Source: Selaginella moellendorffii
Taxonomy: Eukaryota; Streptophyta; Lycopodiopsida; Selaginellales; Selaginellaceae
Length of the DNA: 64,000 nt
Direction of reading: 5' to 3'
Assembly (NCBI RefSeq): GCF_000143415.4
Contig: NW_003314358.1
Location: forward strand, 128,961 to 192,960
Translations under genes and position numbers: made by a program
Shown here: one piece after another, positions 21,216 to 30,060 of the stretch
How the letters are laid out: the number at the start of each line of letters is the position of its first letter
How positions within the stretch are numbered: the stretch's first letter is position 1
Notes under the pieces: generated by a model
What the model saw: only the letters and a program-made list of their open reading frames with translations
Told to the model about the DNA's origin: nothing
Databases searched by the model: none

Positions 21216-22604
21216 CATATTTGGTGATGCAAGCTTTGTCAAGAGCTTTATGGTATAGAGTACCCAGAAAGATTGGAGGGTGACCAGTCAATAAATGTGA
21301 TCATGATTTTATCATATGTAACTGTGGAATTACATATAAACTCGTGTTTAAAACAACTGTTATACTCAACTATTTATATTGAACATATTTAGATATAAGG
21401 GTGATGTATTTAGTATCTCTAGCCACACATTAAATATTAAGAAGCTCAAAGGGATTGATAATTCGACAATGAATATTTATAAAGATAATATAGAAAATTA
21501 ACTATAATTAAGGTTTGAGTATTTTCTGTTTAAAAACATTTTAAAAGATTTTATGCATACAAATAATTTTGTCTTCTAAATTTAAAAGGTAAATTAAACT
21601 ATTTAATTTACCATTTAAATTTTTTTAAATGAAGTTAAAATTATAAGAATAAAATTTATTGAAATTATCAATATTATGAATTTTTGATAAATCACTATTA
21701 AATATTTTAAGAGAAATTAAATTTTTACAAAAAACTTTAATGAAAATAATATTTAGGATTAGTATTTATTTAAAGTAATTATGTCTATTTTATATGAAAT
21801 TTTACATTTTATTGACTAATAATAAAACCAAATAATAATGGACAAATAAAACCATTATAATTAAAAGTATATCACCAGTGAAATAGTAGAATGTAGAATG
21901 TGTCCAGCATTGCAATTGTGATTGAGAAATAAAATTATTAACATTTGTAAATTATTTAATACTAGATTATTTATATTCACTAACAAAAGAATTAAAATGT
22001 TTAATAATATCATTTATAATATTTTATAATTATTACTCATAATAATATATTTTTTAAGTTAAAATTGAAAAACTATTATTATTCACTATTGCAATTTATG
22101 TAATCACTATTAGGGTTATTAATTGCTTCATTGTAATGACAGTGCAATATTGGAAAATATAAAAAATACTTTATATCACATTATAATTTTCAAAGAGGAA
22201 ATACCATACCACATGTAAATTAAAGTTAATTGAAACCCATAACCAAGCTATAAAAGAGTTTTGAACAATATTATAATACAATATTAATTAAATATGTAGA
22301 AAAAATTATTATATTTTACTAGCATAATCAGATAAAAAATAAAATTTATAATACTTATAGTTACATATCACAATTGAAATCATTATTATCAATAAAGTTA
22401 TGCATTTTTGAAATTGAAGAAAATAATCTTAATTTCTATATGAATGGCTACACTTTGTAAATGTTTTAAGAAATATAATAATAAATCATTTATTTATTTA
22501 TTTTATAATAATTTATACTTTACAATGATGATGTTTCAAAAAAAATTTGTTTTTATAAGAAACTGTGTTTCAATTATGTTCTTGCAAAAACTCAGAACAG
22601 TGTC
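21216..22604. other. AT-rich spacer between inverted PPR copies
   Basis: About 1.4 kb of very AT-rich DNA with no coding pattern on either strand; the longest open frame is under 70 codons. It separates the decayed and the intact copies of the same PPR gene. Nothing else is seen in it. Confidence 0.7.
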
Positions 22605-24284
22605 TCAAGAGTGCTGGATGATCCTCAAGTCACTTAAATCCAAGGAGTAGGACGCAGCTATTTCCTTGGCTTCCTCCACCTTTCCCGTCCTTCCAAGCAA
22701 ATCTGCCAAGCATGCAAAATGATCCAGCCCTGGCTGAATCCCATAGTCCTGGAACATCCTCACGAAGTAGAGCCTGCCATCTTCCAGCAGTCCCCCGTGA
22801 CTACACGCTGAGATGATACTCACAAAAGTTACCTCGTTCGGTGCCATGCCTTCCAAGTCCATTTCTTGGAACACGGCCAGACTCTCGCTGCTATACCCAC
22901 ACTGGGCATATCCCGCAACCATGGAGCTCCACGAGACAACGTTCCTCACAGGCATTTTCTTGAAAACACCCGCAACACTCTGGAACGCTCCACAGCTCCG
23001 GTACGCGTCCATGAGCGAATTGGACACAACAGTGTCAAGCTCGATCGAGAGCCCGGAAATGGAGCTGTGGATCTTCCTTGTGTCTGAGAGGCTTGCAGCG
23101 TCAGCGCAGGCATGAAAAACGCTGCTCAAAGTCACTGTATTGGGTTCCACTCCTTCATGCTGCATTCTCTGGAAGATTTGCAAAGCCGAATTACAATGCC
23201 CATTGCGAGCATATGTGGTTATCATTGCCGTCCAGGCAACTACATCTCTATTATCAATGCTATCAAAGACAATCCGTGCTTCCAACACTCCACTGTGTTT
23301 GCCATAGCAATCCACCAGCGCTGTTTTCACTTCCATGGCTTGAAATGCCTCGTTGCCTCCCTGGACGGCGCTCTCATGCACACTCCTTACCTCCTCCAAA
23401 CTCGAGCACGCCTCGATCGCGCTCACGAAGGTGATGGCATCGGCGGAAGAAGTATCGCCTTCCAGATCCATGGCGCACAGCAGGAGAATCGCATGCTTGG
23501 ATCTGCCACTGCGATTGCATGCCGAGACGATTGCGTTCCAGATCGTAGTGTTTCTATAGGGAGTGCCATGGAAGAGATTTAGAGCTAGTGGTAGATTGCC
23601 ATTGTCGGCGAGTGCCGTGATCATCGTCGCGGCGGCCACCACATCCCTGGCATCGTCCCGGAGAGAATCGAAGATCTCTTGGGCTTGGCGAGGTCTGCCG
23701 AGCCGACCATACATCTTCATCAGCTCGTTCGCCACGTGTTGGCAGCCCACGTCGCTCCCACCGTCGCGGGCAACGGCGTGCATGAGATCCGCCATCGCCA
23801 AGCTCGAGCAGCAGCTTAGCACTGGTGCGATGGCGAATCTATCGGGTTTGATGCCGTCGAGATCCATCAGTACGAACAGTTGGAAGGCACGATCACCATT
23901 GCCGGCTCTTGCTTGCGCCTGGATCATCGAGTTCCATGACACGGCATCCCTTAACGGCATCTTGTCAAAGAGAACCTCTGCCTTTTCAAGATGCCCATTA
24001 TGGGCATATGCGACGAACATGATGTTCCAAGAGAAAACGTTCCTCCGCGGCATTTTCTCAAAGATGTATTGAGCCAGATCCATCCTGCCATAGTCGCTGT
24101 ACATCTTGATCAGGAGATTTAGCAGCAGCTGGTCCCTGCGAAGGATGTGGCACTGTGAAATCTGTGCGTGGAGTTGCCTTCCTTCTTGTAAGCCAGCGCA
24201 TTCTTGAAGAGCTGCAATTAGGAGCTTCTTTTGCTGCTGCCAATCTTGATCGTGCTGGAAAATCCTGGCTGGGACGACGTGCAT
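22605..24284 (-). CDS. PPR protein lacking the E/DYW region
   Basis: Intronless, 559 residues, start MHVVPARIFQHDQDW. The N-terminal ALQECAGLQEGRQLHAQI is the standard opening of the class. About a dozen PPR motifs follow (NVFSWNIMFVAYAHNGHLEKAEVLF, shown here only in part; DVVAWTAMITTYARNGH; NVVSWSSMVAGYAQCGY). Near the end are TFVSIISACSHGGLLEDG and HFACLADLLGRTGKVEEAKE, after which the chain leaves the family pattern and ends SYSLDLSDLRIIQHS. That tail is also present in the decayed inverted copy, so the truncation predates the duplication. Organellar RNA binding is expected from the family. Whether the short form works is unknown. Confidence 0.85.
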   Translation of the reverse strand: MHVVPARIFQHDQDWQQQKKLLIAALQECAGLQEGRQLHAQISQCHILRRDQLLLNLLIKMYSDYGRMDLAQYIFEKMPRRNVFSWNIMFVAYAHNGHLEKAEVLFDKMPLRDAVSWNSMIQAQARAGNGDRAFQLFVLMDLDGIKPDRFAIAPVLSCCSSLAMADLMHAVARDGGSDVGCQHVANELMKMYGRLGRPRQAQEIFDSLRDDARDVVAAATMITALADNGNLPLALNLFHGTPYRNTTIWNAIVSACNRSGRSKHAILLLCAMDLEGDTSSADAITFVSAIEACSSLEEVRSVHESAVQGGNEAFQAMEVKTALVDCYGKHSGVLEARIVFDSIDNRDVVAWTAMITTYARNGHCNSALQIFQRMQHEGVEPNTVTLSSVFHACADAASLSDTRKIHSSISGLSIELDTVVSNSLMDAYRSCGAFQSVAGVFKKMPVRNVVSWSSMVAGYAQCGYSSESLAVFQEMDLEGMAPNEVTFVSIISACSHGGLLEDGRLYFVRMFQDYGIQPGLDHFACLADLLGRTGKVEEAKEIAASYSLDLSDLRIIQHS

Positions 24285-24415
24285 GATCTAAAGCGATCGA
24301 GATCATTATATCTTGGCTGTGTAAACTATCACCACTACAGTACTACCGACCATCTATAACTGCGATCCATCCATGCGATGCCAGCGGTCACGATAGGGAG
24401 GACGTCTACGTGCCA

Positions 24416-24640
24416 AATTCGCTGATTTACGCCTACGGCCGCCTCCACAGCGCCATCGTGGAGCAGGGAGTCTTCGATCGATGCAAAATCTCGTCTCTGA
24501 CGATGATCTCGGTGTAGAACGCGATGCTGCTGGAGGCGCTGGCGATCCACCGCGCCATGGACGTGGAGGGCGACGAGATCACGGTGGTGAGCGCGCTGGA
24601 TGCCTCGTCTACGATGTTCTCGCGGATGACCCAGTGAAAC
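24416..24640 (+). pseudogene. PPR gene relic
   Basis: The plus strand reads SLIYAYGRLHSAIVEQGVF and, after in-frame stops, LLEALAIHRAMDVEGDEITV followed by VSALDASS. These are the inter-motif signatures of PPR proteins (compare ALELFQAMKLEGVDVTSITF and FVNVLSACS in a neighbour). Stops at TAG/TGA positions near 24515 and 24636 break it. Confidence 0.6.
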
Positions 24641-24708
24641 TGCCGTGGGCAAGAGGCGCTGGATCCACACGCTGTTGATCGAGTTGGGGCTGCTGCTCGA
24701 TCGGTCAA

Positions 24709-24829
24709 ACACCACAACCACCACCACCACCACCACCACCACCCTGTCGTCAACGTAAGGCCTGTGTTGTTGCATGATCGAGAGGACTGACTGCTCTTAA
24801 GGCGCTATGATGATGATGATGATGATGAT
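24709..24829. repeat. (CCA)n and (ATG)n microsatellites
   Basis: 24709-24744 is a run of CCA/CAC triplets (about 11 units) and 24807-24829 a run of ATG triplets (about 7 units). Both lie between two PPR relics. The long His or Trp/Val runs in overlapping frames are a by-product. Confidence 0.9.
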
Positions 24830-24879
24830 CGTATCTTGCTTCCATCGTCTAATCCGCGAAGTTGTCCTCGGCAAAGATA

Positions 24880-25177
24880 TATGAGATGGCAAGTGGATGT
24901 CCGCAGCATTGCCTCCGCATCTGCCTCTATTCGCCAGAAGAGCCTCCACTCGTGGTCATTCCTCGTTGCAGCAAATGCCCAGAGCGGGCATATTTCCGAT
25001 ACTGCGTCAAAGATGGCCCTTCACAGCGTCTACTTTATAACTGTCATGATCCTTGGCTACTGCCAAACTCTCAGCTTGTCCATTCACGGGCTCTTTCTGA
25101 TCATATGCCCAGTAAAGACAGCGTGTGGTTGAATGCCATAATCTCAGCCTATGCCCGGGTCGGGCATGTTTGCTACA
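24880..25177 (+). pseudogene. PPR gene relic
   Basis: The plus strand reads IRQKSLHSWSFLVAANAQSG, then KMALHSVYFITVMILGYCQ, then a frameshifted DSVWLNAIISAYARVGHVCY. It is a near copy of residues about 75-160 of the PPR gene at 18357-20561 with a deletion and frameshifts. It abuts a glycosyltransferase relic on the opposite strand. Confidence 0.82.
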
Positions 25178-25564
25178 AGCAGCGTGTGGAGCACTGAGAT
25201 GGTAAAAGTCCGGGACGACACACGCGACTCTGGGGCCGTCTCGATCGATCCGGGACAAGAGCTCCGCGAGTGGATCCTCCATTCGGAAGATGGCCTGGGA
25301 GAAGGCGGCCTGTGCGTCGAAGTTCTTCTCATCGAAGCCATTGGAAAGTCACACGTCCATAGAGATGAACTCGAAGCGAATGTCGTGGCCATTATTCACA
25401 GGATTGTCCTCGCTCTTCCAGGATTGCTGCAAGGTTTCGTGGATGCTATCAGCGTTGATGACTCCGAGGAGCGCAAGCTTGCGGGCGAGATAGATGATTG
25501 GAACGACATGTCCCTGTGCTAGAAGTGGGATAAGAACAACGTGAAGTTTCGAGAGAGAGCCCAT
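25178..25564 (-). pseudogene. UDP-glycosyltransferase relic 1 (N-terminal part)
   Basis: On the minus strand it begins MGSLSKLHVVLIPLLAQGHV, the N terminus of plant family-1 UDP-glycosyltransferases with the His of the GH active-site motif. It continues with PIIYLARKLALLG and ESEDNPVNNGHDIR-like text. After a frameshift it reads MEDPLAELLSRIDRDGPRVA. It then runs into the antisense of the adjacent PPR relic, so the UDP-sugar-binding C-terminal half is absent. Confidence 0.82.
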
Positions 25565-25837
25565 GGATGATGATTAGACCAAGAAACAAAAAAGAAACTT
25601 TTCAAAGAGGAAGTTTTGAGGGATCGTTTGAGTTACCAGCACTTATGGGCTGAATTGGGCATTGTTGTTTCTTTTACGTCTTGCCTTTCATTATTTCTGA
25701 TTTGCAATAGGAACCATATAGTCCAGTATTGGGGTAATGTTTAGTGGTGAGAATTCTACGTTGTGGCTTGAACGAAAACTGACTACTCTGAATCAACAAT
25801 TGAATTTATTACTAGAGCTATAAAGATTTTATTTGAT

Positions 25838-26575
25838 TTAAGATAGATTTGAGTTTATATAATTCCCTTTAAAAACCTTTAAGGTTTTTAAAACCTTTAA
25901 GCTCAATTTAGGTAGTCTTTTAGCAAAATTCAATTTGCTTGGTTGCTTCGTTTGTTGAAGATTGTGTAGATCAAATTCCTCGCACTCTGAGTGATGAGTG
26001 GAAGTCCTGTCAAAAACTATCAGTTTGCATTGAGGCACTAGCGTTAACGTCCCCTCGATCTTTACATCAAAGTATCTGATGGTCAACTCTCGCGTTTTAG
26101 GGTTGGGCTTGTCCTGGTCAAAGTATCCCAGTGGAAACCACCACTGGCAGGGATACTCTATGTTGCCCCACAACTGGAACTTGTAATACCGGAGGTTGGA
26201 TCGAATAATTGCTTTCGTGACAAGAGTGTCTTTGGAAAGTTGGCCAACTTTAAAAGGTTTTTGATAGTCCACCTTTCGAGGATTGATGTATTTCAACTCA
26301 AACTCCTCCACGGGCATTTGGGCATTGTCTTTGCCATAGAAACTCACAATTGTAGACACCTCAAATCCAGAGAGAGGTTTGACAAGGATGAATCTCAGCT
26401 TGGTGAGCTTGAATCTTGCTTCTCGACCTGTTTTACCCAAAAACTTCCACTCTCCATCTTGGTCCTCTTTCCCAAATACTTCACACTCTAAATTGTTGGT
26501 GTTGGAAGACAATAAAATCTTCTCCACTTTCATTACCCTTGGGAGTTCTACAACTAATTCTTTGCTATGAGCCAT
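25838..26575 (-). CDS. Unrecognised 245-residue protein
   Basis: Single open frame from ATG 26575 (MAHSKELVVELPRVMKVEK) to the stop at 25838. I do not recognise the family. It is rich in Lys and beta-type sequence (LLSSNTNNLECEVFGKEDQD, FKLTKLRFILVKPLSGFEV, YYKFQLWGNIEYPCQWWF), has no signal peptide or membrane segment, and ends in a Lys/Leu-rich tail (LPKLSLKVLKTLKVFKGNY). A TATA-like CTATATAAG on the minus strand at 26607-26616 lies about 35 bp upstream, leaving a very short leader. Its 3' end and flank are duplicated at about 27945-28100. The base composition is more AT-rich than the PPR genes. An intact frame with a fitting promoter supports a gene; the function is unknown. Confidence 0.6.
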   Translation of the reverse strand: MAHSKELVVELPRVMKVEKILLSSNTNNLECEVFGKEDQDGEWKFLGKTGREARFKLTKLRFILVKPLSGFEVSTIVSFYGKDNAQMPVEEFELKYINPRKVDYQKPFKVGQLSKDTLVTKAIIRSNLRYYKFQLWGNIEYPCQWWFPLGYFDQDKPNPKTRELTIRYFDVKIEGTLTLVPQCKLIVFDRTSTHHSECEEFDLHNLQQTKQPSKLNFAKRLPKLSLKVLKTLKVFKGNYINSNLS

Positions 26576-26997
26576 GAGAATCCTATCAAACCCTAATTCT
26601 TGGAACTCTTATATAGAAGTTCCACAAAAGGTAGCTGCTTTGTGAGAGGTTCCAAAAAAGACGTCAATCTTTCTTTTTAATCCAAAATATAAAAAATTAA
26701 CTCTTTTTGCAATTTAAACCCTTTATATTGATCCTTTGAGATATACACAATATTAACTCTGGCACCATCTTGAGAGTTTGTAAATATGCTTGCATGAAAT
26801 GAAAGTCCAGAACTGAAGACAATAAAATGAAAGTTAGACAACTTACTTGGCAAAGCTCTTGAAATGCTTGCCTCTGCCGAAAATAGTCACTCATGCGTGT
26901 GAGATGATTTAAAGACTGTAACTATCATCTGGCATCTATCAAGTTACCCTTTTTGGCATAATATTGTATTTAATATCAAAGAGAAGCTTTGGTTTAT

Positions 26998-27243
26998 GCA
27001 AATGCCCGTTCTGGGCATATGCTGTGAGCATCACATACAGCAAACGAGATTCTTAGGCAAGGCGCGATCGAAAACCATCTTAGCGGAATCCACGTCGCCC
27101 TCTTGGCCATAGGTGACGATCATGATCGTTGCCGCGACAGCGTTTTTTAGCAGCATCCCCGCGAAGAAATCAATTGCCCGAGCGAGATCCCCATTCAGGA
27201 ACATGATCGTCCAGGAGAAAAGATTGGGCGATTGCGTAGTCGT
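26998..27243 (-). pseudogene. PPR relic fused in frame to a glycosyltransferase relic
   Basis: The minus strand reads SPNLFSWTIMFLNGDLARAI, then KNAVAATIMIVTYGQEGDVD, then SAKMVFDRALPKNLV, typical PPR motifs with the GCATATGCCCA repeat codons at 27001-27025. Upstream, in the same open frame (to 27363), it is preceded by glycosyltransferase sequence, giving a chimeric 110-codon frame. Confidence 0.75.
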
Positions 27244-27887
27244 TACATCTCGTGACTCCCCGACTTTCTGGAAGTCTCTGTCATGCATGAAAAGTGGAAT
27301 GTCTTGCGATCTTAGCTGCATTCCAGGGATGTAAGAAATCAGCTTGTCAACTCCCTCTGGCAATCACAAGCTTGAGAACTTCCATGTTTTCTTAGCACAC
27401 ACTTCTAGATCGGTCGAAGCTTTACCTTTGACAGGAACCTCTCCCATCTCCAGGAGCTTTGGAACGTGGAATTCGATGGCAGCCCAAGCAGCATTTCCCG
27501 GCCAAAAGCCCAATCCTGCGTTCTTTGCAGCGTGTGGAGCACTGAGATGGTAAAAGTCGAGACGACACACGCGACTCTGGGGCCGTCTCGATCGATCCGG
27601 GACAAGAGCTCCGCGAGTGGATCCTCCATTCGGAAGATGGCCTGAGAAAAGGCGGCCTGCGCGTCGAAGTTCTTCTCATGGAAGCCATTGGGAACTCGCA
27701 AGTCGATAGAGATGGACTCGAGGCGAATCTCGTGCCCATTATTCACAGGATTGTCCTCGGCTCTTCCAGGATTGCTGCAAAGTTTCGTGGTCACAGTGAC
27801 TCCGAGGAGTGCGATCTTGCGGGCGAGATAGATGATTAGAACTTCCCTGTGCTGGAAGTGGGATTGAAGTGTCGAGAGAGAGCCCAT
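27244..27887 (-). pseudogene. UDP-glycosyltransferase relic 2
   Basis: From ATG 27887 it reads MGSLSTLQSHF, then YLARKIALLGVTVTTKL, then VPNGFHEKNFDAQAAFSQA, then MEDPLAELLSRIDRDGPRVA. In another frame it continues NAAWAAIEFHVPKLLEMG and then LISYIPGMQLRSQDIPLF. These follow the acceptor-binding N-terminal domain of plant family-1 UGTs. At least two frameshifts and loss of the C-terminal PSPG domain show it is dead. It is a longer copy of relic 1. Confidence 0.82.
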
Positions 27888-28100
27888 GAACAAAGAAGAA
27901 ACTTTTCAAAAAGGAAGTTTTGATGGATCGTTTGAGATATCAGCAAGATTTATTTGATTTAAGATAGATTTGAGTTTATAAATGTTTTTAATTCCTTATG
28001 AGAACCTTTAAGGCTTTTAAAACCTTTAACCTCAAATGGGGTAGTTTTTTTAGCAAAATCCCATTTGTTTGGTTGTTTATCAAATTCCTTTTGTTAAAAA
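27888..28100. repeat. Duplicated flank (copy of about 25565-25990)
   Basis: The strings GAAACTTTTCAAA, GGAAGTTTTGA, GATTTAAGATAGATTTGAG and CCTTTAAGG with their surroundings occur in the same order at 25588-25920 and 27900-28050. The duplication therefore spans a UGT relic, its 5' flank and the 3' end of the 245-residue gene, with a deletion in the second copy. Confidence 0.75.
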
Positions 28101-28860
28101 TTATCAGCTTGCATTCTTTGACAAAATATTCTCAAGGAGTTTAAAAAGGATCAATATAAAAAAGTTTATCAGCCTTATGAAGAGTTAGTTTAAAGATTTT
28201 GGATTTGTAAAAACGATTGAAGTTTTTTTGGGATTTGTGAATTATTCACAATACAGGGTTATGAATTTAAAGAGACTCTGACTAAGTTATCACTCATTTT
28301 AAGTCATGATATAGTATTAAATTCACCCTAGATGCAACAACACTACCTAAATTGGATTGCAATGGAAATAAAAGTAAAATAATCTTTGACATGAATAATA
28401 TTGTATACTGTCTCACTAATTTATCTTGGTCAAGAAGGTTAGGAAGGATCAATCAGCATATATGTAATACCCTTTATGATGTAAGGAGAATTGATGACTA
28501 CAAAATCATAGATAATGGTTAGGCATATCACTTGATCTAGTAAAAAAACTTAAGCTCCCTACAGCTCACAATCACAAGTGTAATGAGGCCAAATGCAAAT
28601 GATCAGCTGAAAGAAGGGTATGGAATTGAAAATTTATATAAGTTTTGGAAAGTTTTTAGTTCTTAGGGAAGATTGGCTTTATAAGAATGTGGCAATTATT
28701 AACTTTAGGAATCACATTGTTACTTTTAAGTGTAGTGAATTAAGTTGGTGGCACAGATTTCAATATCCACATGATATATAGGATCCATTATAAATAAATA
28801 ATAAAAACAGAATAATATTTATCACGATGGAACACTAACACTCCTTTCAACTTCAACAGA
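28101..28860. other. AT-rich intergenic; nothing recognised
   Basis: No open frame of note on either strand, and no repeat or RNA gene recognised. Confidence 0.6.
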
Positions 28861-29323
28861 GTGGATCTTACAGGCACTCACGAAGCATCCCAGTTGGAAA
28901 CAAATAGCATTATACTTATGATCTCCTCAGCATCATCCAAGTGTGTATATCCACTTACAGGACGAGCGCCCTCTTGTATTCACCTGCCTGTAGCCAAAGG
29001 CAATGAAATTTTCGTCAAACTCGTGGGTGTGCTTATGTGCTCTATCAGGAGACACGCTCTTCAGTTCACTTTCACCATTTTGACCACTCGAGTGTCCAAG
29101 CGACTGGAATGGCTTCACGGTACGAAGTTTCGATTTAATCCCGTTTAAACAGAATAATATTTAGCACGATGGAATTGCGAGCAACACTAACCCTCCTTTC
29201 AACTTCAACAGTGTGGATCTTGCAGGCACTCACGAAGCATTCCCAGTTGGAAACAAATAGCATTATACTTATGATCTCCTCGGCATCATCCAAGAGCCCA
29301 CAAAAACACCTATCAAGCAGCAT
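28861..29323 (-). pseudogene. Duplicated PPR C-terminal relics
   Basis: A block encoding, on the minus strand, LLDDAEEIISIMLFVSNWEC followed by FVSACKIHT (the last PPR/E-type signature, compare GLLDDAEEII.TMPF...W..FVSAC) lies at 29213-29323 and again, slightly diverged and shortened, at 28861-28945. The copies are direct repeats about 350 bp apart. Neither belongs to an intact gene. Confidence 0.65.
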
Positions 29324-29548
29324 AGTGATCTCACTTGGGACTTAGATCATAGTCAGAAACCATTGGAGCCAAAGCGTCTCTAGCAGGCATTACCAGCCCA
29401 AGGTGGCAGCAAGCCATCAAAAGGCCCATGAAACTCTTGAGATTCAAGACTTTAAAGAGCTGAATGGACACAGTAGATTCTGGGCAAACGATACAATAAG
29501 AATGGTCCTACTCATGATGTTTGGCTGTAAACAGCATCTAAACAATGC

Positions 29549-29670
29549 CAAGCATCGTCCAAGTGTCCATTTTGCCCGTACGCTCCGATCATGCAGTTCC
29601 TTTAGAACTTCTACAGTGTCAAACAAGCACTTTGCTTCGCATACATGCCCTCGTTCGGCATATGCAGTGA
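29549..29670 (-). pseudogene. PPR relic (minus strand)
   Basis: The minus strand reads ITAYAERGHVCEAKCLFDTV followed by EVLKELHDRSVRAKWTLG, a PPR motif (AYA..GHV.EA..LFD). It meets a plus-strand PPR relic head to head at about 29670, so two fragments have been joined in opposite orientation. Confidence 0.65.
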
Positions 29671-29835
29671 TATAGAATCTCGTAGAACTCTTTGATGTCA
29701 GCATACTGAAATTTTGACGAGATGCCGGACAAAGATGTGGTATCCTGGAATGTCGCAGTAGCGGTATATGTGCTGTCTGGGCACCAAGCTTTTGTTTGAG
29801 AGAATGGCTTGCGCTTGAAACACCATGACGTGTGA
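29671..29835 (+). pseudogene. PPR relic (plus strand)
   Basis: The plus strand matches the gene at 18357-20561 from the DRISWNSLMSAY codons through FDEMPDKDVVSWNVAVAVY (29712-29768) to LLFERMACE (29790-29816). It has a deletion in the middle and frameshifts. Confidence 0.75.
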
Positions 29836-30060
29836 GATTTCCCTGATATTGTGAAGACCGAGGCATGGGTCAGGCTTCCCAGGTAAGCTTCCCTCTGGAT
29901 CTTGGGATAAATATCATAAGTTTAATTCCCAAACTACAGGTTAAATGAATGAAAATGCTAAGAAAATAAGTAGTGCCATATGGATTCGCTATTTTCTACG
30001 AGGTAATCTGCATTCTCATGTAAAAAGAATAAGTAATACATGTCAAGCTCAAGCTCCGAA

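Noticed and set aside
24335-24775. Minus-strand ORFs with poly-Val or poly-Trp runs
   Set aside because: They read through the (CCA)n microsatellite, antisense to a PPR relic.
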